A stretch of DNA of 20,601 bases from contig JALZUV010000178.1 in NCBI GenBank assembly GCA_023301245.1, positions 1-20,601 of the forward strand, given 5' to 3'. Below are positions 15,109 to 20,601 of the stretch, piece after piece (within the stretch, counting starts at the first letter, position 1; every line of letters begins with the position of its first letter). Position numbers and translations under genes: made by a program. The notes beneath the pieces are model-generated. The model searched no databases. It saw only the letters and a program-made list of their open reading frames with translations, and had not been told where the DNA came from. The DNA comes from Rickettsiales bacterium (lineage in GTDB: Bacteria; Pseudomonadota; Alphaproteobacteria; Rickettsiales; JALZUV01).

Positions 15109-16395
15109 TTACTTTCTTTTTGCGCTACGGCTGCGGTTTCGTTGAGGACGATTATCTGAATTAGAGGGCTTTTGTTTATTGTCTCTTGGTCCGTTATTTC
15201 GTCTTCTTTGGCCCGAACCTTGGCGCTCTTTGGTGGCTTTTGGAAGGGGTGTCATTTTTTCAAGCTCAGGCGTCTTTACTTGTGTAAGTTTAAATTTGAT
15301 GACTTTTTCGATAGCCCTCAATTCTTTATTTTCCGAATCATCACAGAAGGAAATCGCCGTACCTTGCGTGCCTGCGCGAGCCGTGCGGCCAATGCGATGC
15401 ACGTAACTTTCTGGTTCAGTCGGGAGGTCGTGGTTAATAACATGGCTAATATTATCAACATCAATTCCGCGAGCGGCAATGTCGGTTGCTACTAGCGTTC
15501 TAATTTCGCCGTTTTTAAATGCCGCGAGCGCTTTTTGGCGAGCGCTTTGCGATTTATTCCCGTGAATCGCCGCGCTAGAAATATTCGAATGTTCGAGCTC
15601 TTGCACAATGCGGTTTGCACCGTGTTTGGTTTTGCTGAAAATAATGGCTCTGGTAATATTCTTATCTTTAAGTAAGTGCACGAGTAGGGCACGCTTTTCT
15701 TTTTTGCCAACCTTGTAAAGTGTCTGTTCAATCTTTTCGACTGTCACCACCTTAGGGGTAACCTCAACCGTTTTGGGGTTAATTAATAAGCTGCTAGCCA
15801 GCTTATTAATTGTGCTCGGCATGGTCGCGGAAAAGAGCAATGTGTGGCGCTGTTTTGGAATTTTAGCGATAATTTTTTTAATATCATTGATGAAACCCAT
15901 GTCTAGCATACGGTCAGCTTCATCTAAAATGAGGTGGCTCACAGTGCTTAAGTCAACATGGCCTTGATTCATTAAATCAAGTAAGCGGCCAGGGGTGGCG
16001 ATCAGTAAATCGACGCCCTTAGACATCATTTTTACTTGCGGTTTTTGGTTCACGCCACCGTAAATTGTGGTTTGACGTAGTGAGAGGTGCTTACCATAAA
16101 TTTGACAGTTATCGGCAATTTGAATGGCTAGTTCGCGCGTGGGAGCCAACACTAATGCCCGCGTGGTGCGAGGTAATGGGTTACGCTGAGTTTTAAATAA
16201 ATGCTGTAAAATCGGCAAAGAGAATGCCGCCGTTTTCCCCGTTCCCGTTTGTGCAATTCCCAGTAAATCTTGGTTCTTAAGCAAAATAGGTATTGCGTTA
16301 AGTTGAATGGGCGTGGGGTTTATATAGTTATTTTCGTCTAACGTACGGGTGAGTGGTTCGATAAGACCTAGTTCGTGAAAAGTTGTTGTCGTCAT
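15109..16395 (-). CDS. rhlE: DEAD-box ATP-dependent RNA helicase, RhlE type
   Basis: 428 residues from the ATG at 16395, which has AAGGAA five bases ahead; the frame is open 35 codons further upstream from a TTG without a ribosome-binding site, so the shorter form is preferred. All helicase motifs are present in order: Q motif NPTPIQ, motif I AQTGTGKT, Ia PTRELA, Ib TPGRLLD, II DEAD, III SAT, V ATDIAARGIDV and VI HRIGRTARAG. The C-terminal tail of about 50 residues is rich in Arg, Lys, Asn and Pro, as in RhlE proteins, and probably binds RNA. Proteins of this type unwind RNA duplexes in ribosome assembly and mRNA turnover. It has its own promoter and a structured leader. Confidence 0.95.
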   Translation of the reverse strand: MTTTTFHELGLIEPLTRTLDENNYINPTPIQLNAIPILLKNQDLLGIAQTGTGKTAAFSLPILQHLFKTQRNPLPRTTRALVLAPTRELAIQIADNCQIYGKHLSLRQTTIYGGVNQKPQVKMMSKGVDLLIATPGRLLDLMNQGHVDLSTVSHLILDEADRMLDMGFINDIKKIIAKIPKQRHTLLFSATMPSTINKLASSLLINPKTVEVTPKVVTVEKIEQTLYKVGKKEKRALLVHLLKDKNITRAIIFSKTKHGANRIVQELEHSNISSAAIHGNKSQSARQKALAAFKNGEIRTLVATDIAARGIDVDNISHVINHDLPTEPESYVHRIGRTARAGTQGTAISFCDDSENKELRAIEKVIKFKLTQVKTPELEKMTPLPKATKERQGSGQRRRNNGPRDNKQKPSNSDNRPQRNRSRSAKRK

Positions 16396-16540
16396 AATAG
16401 TTCCTTTTGCCGCCCTTGTTAAATCAAGGACAGAAGTTGCGCTGCAAACCGCACGAAGGAGGCAGAGTAATGAGTTTGATTTCTGGAGATTAGATGGCAA
16501 CTTTAACAGTTCACCATCTCGCGCTATCGCAAGAATTTAT
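16396..16540 (-). promoter_or_regulatory. Structured 5' leader of the rhlE mRNA
   Basis: About 145 nt lie between the predicted transcription start and the rhlE ATG. Visible hairpins, read on the minus strand, are CTTGCG-ATAG-CGCGAG (16533-16518), AGATGG paired with CCATCT with an inner AACT/AGTT pairing (16519-16492), a TTGC/GCAA stem with a three-base loop near 16440, and CCTTG-ATTTAA-CAAGG just upstream of the ribosome-binding site. No T-run follows any of them. Long leaders in DEAD-box helicase genes are known in some bacteria to give cold or self regulation; applying that here is inference. Confidence 0.45.
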
Positions 16541-16546
16541 GTGCGG

Positions 16547-16575
16547 CTTATAGGGTGGGCATCAGCAATAGTCAA
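16547..16575 (-). promoter_or_regulatory. Sigma70-type promoter for rhlE
   Basis: TTGACT at 16575-16570, a 17-base spacer and TATAAG at 16552-16547 form a near-consensus -35/-10 pair on the minus strand. It lies in the gap between the MurE-like gene (ending at 16616) and rhlE, and predicts transcription starting near 16540. The combination of two good boxes with ideal spacing is unlikely to be chance in this position. Confidence 0.65.
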
Positions 16576-16615
16576 TTCTTAACCAGAAGTGGTGACTTGG
16601 AAGTAGAGTGTATTT

Positions 16616-18139
16616 TTATTCTGTTTCAATTTTTAGTGCTCTTGAAATCACGGCTGAGTCTGTTGTATCTTGGCCATCACCAGCTATATCTGGCCAAGCA
16701 ACTGATCCTGCTCCTGCGATGAATAATATATCACCAGTTTCGATGCTCATAATTGCCGTTTCAATGGCTATGGAACGGCCCTCTATTTCATGAATTATTG
16801 CACTACCAGATCCAGAGTAGCCTTCTAAAATATCATTTCTGATTCTCTGCGGATAGTTAGGACGCGAGGTGCCATCAGTTAGAAAAATCACATCGGAATA
16901 TTTCTCTGCAACAGCCATCATTTTTGGACGTTTTGTTTTATCTCCGCCATTGCAGCTAAAAAGACAAAGCACTCGGTTTTTTTTCAAAGCTTGTGCCGTT
17001 TTCAAGCTTTGCTCTAAAGCGTCTGGCGTATGCGCGAAGTCTAGGTAAATATTGCCGCGCGGGTGTTTTATATGCTCCATGCGTGCTTCTACAGATTTGA
17101 GGTGCGAGAGAGCGGCAACGACTTCATTGGCAGGTAATTCCGCAACATCGGCGAAAGCAATAGCGCAAAGAATATTATAAGCTTGAAAGCTTCCCGCAAC
17201 AGGGACTTCTGTATCATACTCTTGACCGTTCCATCTAAATTTGATGCGTAATCCTTCAGGAAAAACTGAAGTTGAAAGTAATTTAATGTCGGATGCGTTG
17301 CGCCCATATTCGATAATTTTTCTATGATGCTTTTGGCAGATGGTTTTAATATCTTCGAAATAATCCATATCCGCGTTGAGGATTGCAACGCCATCGCTTT
17401 GCAGTACATCTGTAAAAAGGGTGGCTTTCGTTTGGAAGTAGGCATCCATGGTCCCATGAAAATCTAAATGATCCTGCGTCATGTTTGTAAATGCGGCGGC
17501 ATTCAACTTTAAGCCACAAAGCCTGTAATCGTGCAAAGCATGGCTGCTTGCTTCGGTGAAAAAAGCTTTGTATTTTTCATCATGAAATTCATGAACGATA
17601 CGATGAAGGTCTACGGTTTCAGGGGTGCTTAAAACATAAGGAAGCGCTTTTATCTCTTCCAATCCTCCCTTTCGGATTCCCATATTGCCCATTCCTATAG
17701 CCCTATGCTCTAAAATTTCGAAAATTTGGGCGGCAAAATTAACAGTACTTGTTTTTCCATTAGTGCCTGTAACAGCCCCTGCAAAACTGGGGGATTTATG
17801 ACTATAAAAACGGGAGGCTATCTCTCCTAAAATTTGTAATGGCCGTGGGTGATGAAGAAAAATTACGTCGCTGTTTTTATGAGCTTCGGATAATTTTATA
17901 TTGGGACGTGTAATAATAACGCGCGCACCTGCTTCAATCGCTTGCGGTAAAAAATCGGCGCCATCTTTGAACTCAAAAACATGATCTAGGTCGACGGTTT
18001 CTGATACATCCGCAACGAATAAACATTCAGGCTTACAATGTTGAATGCTGCCCGCAATCGCTGATATTTCTGGGTCACTTGTTAATGAATCTATAGGCAA
18101 GTTAGGGATGTTTTTAAGGAGTTCTGATAGAGGTTTCAC
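16616..18139 (-). CDS. MurE-like Mur ligase with altered substrate motifs
   Basis: 507 residues, length normal for MurE. Mur-ligase features are present: ATP loop VTGTNGKTS (123-131), STPET (171-175), EASSHAL (196-202), TNMTQDHLDFHGTMDAY (218-234), Lys238 in the place of the carbamylated lysine, VEARME (350-355), LDFAHTPDAL (366-375), and NGGDKTKRPKM (397-407). Substrate motifs are changed. The DNPR motif that binds diaminopimelate is replaced by TDGTSRPNYP (421-430), the GKGHE near the end by AGAGSVAW (475-482), and the N-terminal DSR motif is absent. An amino-acid ligase on another acceptor is more likely than standard peptidoglycan synthesis. GTG start at 18139 with AGGAAGAAG upstream; 18 nt after the preceding ligase gene, so probably co-transcribed. 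Confidence 0.85.
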   Translation of the reverse strand: MKPLSELLKNIPNLPIDSLTSDPEISAIAGSIQHCKPECLFVADVSETVDLDHVFEFKDGADFLPQAIEAGARVIITRPNIKLSEAHKNSDVIFLHHPRPLQILGEIASRFYSHKSPSFAGAVTGTNGKTSTVNFAAQIFEILEHRAIGMGNMGIRKGGLEEIKALPYVLSTPETVDLHRIVHEFHDEKYKAFFTEASSHALHDYRLCGLKLNAAAFTNMTQDHLDFHGTMDAYFQTKATLFTDVLQSDGVAILNADMDYFEDIKTICQKHHRKIIEYGRNASDIKLLSTSVFPEGLRIKFRWNGQEYDTEVPVAGSFQAYNILCAIAFADVAELPANEVVAALSHLKSVEARMEHIKHPRGNIYLDFAHTPDALEQSLKTAQALKKNRVLCLFSCNGGDKTKRPKMMAVAEKYSDVIFLTDGTSRPNYPQRIRNDILEGYSGSGSAIIHEIEGRSIAIETAIMSIETGDILFIAGAGSVAWPDIAGDGQDTTDSAVISRALKIETE

Positions 18140-18157
18140 TATTTCTTCTTCCTAAAT

Positions 18158-19189
18158 TTAAGGGGTGTAAATTTTTAAAATTTCGGTTTTTAGCGCGCTG
18201 CCTAGGCTTGCCTCTTTTGATGCGTTATTTAATCTATTAAGCTGCTCTTCAAACCAATTGCTTTGCTTAAATAATTCATATGATTCTTTGAGAGATTTAG
18301 GCATTATTTGCGCGTTAAAATTTGGGATTACTGTCTTTTTCGTAGGCTCCACTAAAGCCTCAAAGAGGTTTAGAAGGGCAAAGGCGCAATTCAAATAAGG
18401 GTTATATAATTGGCTTGATGCGCCAAGTCGATGCTCCACACGAGACAGGGCTTGCCAGCCGTAAGTTTTAGTTTCATTGTTATAGGCACCAAGTATTTGA
18501 TTATGTTTCCCTAGTTCTTTGTAAAGAGCAACGCTGCCTTGGTGCCCTCCCGATAAATTTGAAGGGGAGGAGAGTTCATCGTGCAGCTTATAGTCTTGTT
18601 TTAAAGATAATCTTTGGAAGGCTTCTTCTTCTGGGGAATATAAAAGGGAGCACTCATAGCTTGAATGAAGTAGCTGTTGTTGCAGGCGCTCGCCCAAACC
18701 ATTATAGGCTATGGCGTTAGTGCCGCTTTCATCTGTTGCACTTATATTTATTTGAATGGAGTTTGGAACATGTACGGTTTTTGAGCTATCAATTTCTTCG
18801 AAATCTTTATCGTCTAATGGGCGGTGTTCTGTGTTTTTACCCCAGCAAACTGGCTTAATATAAACTTGTTTCGCTCCATAATCTTTCAGCAAATTTGGGA
18901 AATTCTCTATAACCCAATGTAAGTCTTGGGCCGATTTCATTGGCGTTTGTCCCTTCATCTGGGATGCATATTCCCACTGATATTGCCAATATTCTGGCTT
19001 CACAATACCTTGTATATTGTTCTTTTGCAGCTGAGTGTTCAGTGCACCAAAATCTAACTTCTCAAGTTTTGCATAAGGGCGATAGGTTCCTTCAAGCTCA
19101 AATTGTATGACAGGTGTAAAACCTAAAGATTCAATCTCAGCCTGCAAAAGCTCAATGGCTTTGATAGAGTGTTCGCTAACTCTATTCAT
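18158..19189 (-). CDS. Glutamine-synthetase-superfamily ligase, catalytic domain only
   Basis: 343 residues; glutamine synthetase usually has about 450. Landmarks of the catalytic domain can be traced in order: FELEG (30-34; Glu31 and Glu33 in the metal-binding E-x-E), Glu66 and Glu73 in PEYWQYQWEY, VYIKPVCWGK (109-118; MPKP in the family), NSIQINISATD (143-153; usually GSGMHVHxSLWD), and SRVEHRLG (249-256) followed by NPYL (263-266; family RxExR ... NPYL). The two His of the HVH motif are Gln146 and Asn148. The N-terminal beta-grasp domain is missing. It probably activates a carboxylate with ATP and joins it to an amine; substrates are unknown. It lies six bases downstream of the OvoA-like gene without a good ribosome-binding site, so translation is probably coupled. 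The family call is by eye and needs a profile search. Confidence 0.7.
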   Translation of the reverse strand: MNRVSEHSIKAIELLQAEIESLGFTPVIQFELEGTYRPYAKLEKLDFGALNTQLQKNNIQGIVKPEYWQYQWEYASQMKGQTPMKSAQDLHWVIENFPNLLKDYGAKQVYIKPVCWGKNTEHRPLDDKDFEEIDSSKTVHVPNSIQINISATDESGTNAIAYNGLGERLQQQLLHSSYECSLLYSPEEEAFQRLSLKQDYKLHDELSSPSNLSGGHQGSVALYKELGKHNQILGAYNNETKTYGWQALSRVEHRLGASSQLYNPYLNCAFALLNLFEALVEPTKKTVIPNFNAQIMPKSLKESYELFKQSNWFEEQLNRLNNASKEASLGSALKTEILKIYTP

Positions 19190-19195
19190 TAGTTG

Positions 19196-20572
19196 CTACG
19201 CTTGCTCTTCAACATAGCGCAGACCTGAATGCTGAAAGAAATGCCTGCGGAACGCATAACGTGAATCTTTAATGGCGTAATTTCCGGTAGAAGCCCAGCA
19301 GCCGCCTTTAAATACATTATGTTTTGTATCAAATGTGGGAGTTGAAAAATCATCATAAGCAGGATGCACCTCAAAGCCATCAAAGCCAGAAAATTCAGTG
19401 GAGGTCCACTGCCACACATTGCCAATAATATCGTAGAAGCCATTGGCAAATTCAAACTGATTCACAGGGCAAGAGGAAGCATAATATTCTAAGTTAATAT
19501 TACCCGGTGCTTCATCCCAATAGGGCTGATCGGTCGAAACCATATTACGCAATAGGGTCCACTCAGCTTCGCTTGGTAGACGAATAGTTTTACCTGTTTT
19601 AGCTGACTTCCATTGGCAAAAAGCATGCGCTTCTAAATGGTTCAAATCGACAGGCCAATCCCATGGCATCTCAATTTCTTCAAGCATGGTGCGGTAGCGG
19701 TAACTATCGTTATTTTTGACCCAAAAATGGGGGTGTTCAGTTTTAGTGTCAGTGCACCAGCTCCACCCTTCAGCGGTCCAATAACCTTGTGTTTGGTATC
19801 CACCATCCTCAATAAATTCTAAAAACTCTTGATTCGAAACGAGATATTTACTCGCCTTGAAGGGGGCTGCTTTTTCGTGGTGACTGCCATATTCATTATC
19901 CCAGCCATAAAGAGGGTTCGTTTTCTCTTTGCCTAAGGCAAGCTCTCCGCCTTTTACAGCAATCATACTGTTGGTTGGCGCGGCAGCAGAATGATTGCAG
20001 GGCTGCCAATCAGGGTGGTCTACAACATGCTTTAATGCTAGCTCACGAATTAAAACAGAGGTGGTTTCAAGGTGAATTCGTTCATGCTCAATTCCCATCA
20101 TAATAATCCATAATGGGCTTTCTTGATTAATGGGTAAATCGAACGAACAATTACGAATAAATTTATCTACGGTTTTACGCACTTCATTACGGTAATGGCT
20201 GACCTGCTCAACCGTTGGCCAATCATAATGGGTTGGGTCTAAATCGTCCCACGACATTTCATCTACACCAATCGCCAGCATATCTTCTAACGCTGGGTCG
20301 ATATGGTTTTTTACCAAGCCCGTTACATTTAATTTATTCATAAAGAAAACAGCCGTATGCCCATAGTAAAAAATGAGAGGGTGGCGTAAATTATTGGGGT
20401 GCAGATAAAAGACGGAATCATCTTTTAAGCATTCATATATATTTTCATAAAGCGAAAATGTTTGATGAAAATATTCCAAAATTTCAGCACGCTTAGTTTC
20501 AATATCCTCACCTGTTAGCAAAATAGTTTTAGTAGGTGGAAAATTTTCTGAAATAGTTTTTGCAGCTAGCAT
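19196..20572 (-). CDS. OvoA-like histidine/cysteine sulfoxide synthase without methyltransferase domain
   Basis: 458 residues. The N-terminal DinB-like part has LRHPLIFYYGHTA (62-74), VDEMSWDDL (103-111) and the non-haem iron site with His72 and HERIHLE (His163, His167, Glu169). The C-terminal part (about 200-455) is the sulfatase-modifying-factor fold, with NEYG, LPSEAEW, IGNVWQWT, FEVHPAYDDFSTP and the terminal RRHFFQHSGLRYV. These match OvoA, which uses oxygen and iron to join cysteine sulfur to the histidine ring in ovothiol synthesis, better than EgtB. Typical OvoA is about 700 residues with a C-terminal S-adenosylmethionine methyltransferase that is absent here, and the next gene follows at once. 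ATG at 20572 has AAGG six bases ahead. The promoter lies outside the window. Confidence 0.88.
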   Translation of the reverse strand: MLAAKTISENFPPTKTILLTGEDIETKRAEILEYFHQTFSLYENIYECLKDDSVFYLHPNNLRHPLIFYYGHTAVFFMNKLNVTGLVKNHIDPALEDMLAIGVDEMSWDDLDPTHYDWPTVEQVSHYRNEVRKTVDKFIRNCSFDLPINQESPLWIIMMGIEHERIHLETTSVLIRELALKHVVDHPDWQPCNHSAAAPTNSMIAVKGGELALGKEKTNPLYGWDNEYGSHHEKAAPFKASKYLVSNQEFLEFIEDGGYQTQGYWTAEGWSWCTDTKTEHPHFWVKNNDSYRYRTMLEEIEMPWDWPVDLNHLEAHAFCQWKSAKTGKTIRLPSEAEWTLLRNMVSTDQPYWDEAPGNINLEYYASSCPVNQFEFANGFYDIIGNVWQWTSTEFSGFDGFEVHPAYDDFSTPTFDTKHNVFKGGCWASTGNYAIKDSRYAFRRHFFQHSGLRYVEEQA

Positions 20573-20601
20573 GGTAATCCTTCTAATTTCTGAAACCTTT
20601 G

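Noticed and set aside
16396..16500. Longer rhlE frame starting at 16500
   Set aside because: It would start with TTG without a ribosome-binding site and lie in the hairpin-rich leader; the Met at 16395 has AAGGAA and begins the normal RhlE N-terminus.
16616..18139. Assigning this gene as the housekeeping murE
   Set aside because: The diaminopimelate and GKGHE motifs are missing and it is clustered with an OvoA-like enzyme rather than cell-division genes.
19637..19822. Plus-strand open frame inside the OvoA-like gene
   Set aside because: Shadow of a strongly conserved gene on the opposite strand, with no ribosome-binding site.

Overview
The window looks like chromosome of a Gram-negative, flagellated proteobacterium, most likely an alphaproteobacterium of moderate to low GC. 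The pointers are a cheW-mcp-cheR-cheD-cheB-cheY-cheZ style chemotaxis operon, an Mrp antiporter operon without a full-length MrpA but with a DUF4040/MnhB fusion and three MnhD-like subunits, and peptidoglycan-type and DEAD-box genes. The exact lineage cannot be fixed from the sequence alone. No tRNA, rRNA, insertion sequence, CRISPR array or phage gene was seen.

Plus strand, 1-7445: the 3' end of cheW (1-99), a large PAS-containing chemoreceptor with a CheR/CheB tether at its tail, then cheR, cheD and cheB, a small protein with a CheZ-type catalytic motif, cheY and a second CheZ-like protein. A strong intrinsic terminator (6961-7009) closes the operon. A short stand-alone cyclic-nucleotide-binding protein (7095-7445) follows. 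Together the chemotaxis genes give a complete adaptation module (methylation, demethylation, deamidation) and two candidate CheY-P phosphatases. CheA would be expected upstream, outside the window.

Minus strand, 14858-7487: one tightly overlapping operon, read right to left, for a multisubunit Na+/H+ antiporter: mrpE, mrpF, mrpG, a MbhD/MbhE/MnhB fusion, mrpC, two MnhD-like subunits, an 84-residue two-helix membrane protein and a third, divergent MnhD-like subunit. A 15-codon ORF with a strong Shine-Dalgarno sequence is coupled to the mrpE start.

Minus strand, 16395-15109: an RhlE-type DEAD-box RNA helicase with its own good sigma70-type promoter and a leader of about 145 nt containing several hairpins.

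Minus strand, 20572-16616: the most unusual part. Three closely packed genes encode (i) an OvoA-like histidine/cysteine sulfoxide synthase without its usual methyltransferase domain, (ii) a glutamine-synthetase-superfamily ligase reduced to its catalytic domain, and (iii) a MurE-like Mur ligase that has lost the signature motifs for diaminopimelate. My inference is an undescribed pathway that makes a thiohistidine-type C-S product and extends it by ATP-dependent amide-bond formation.
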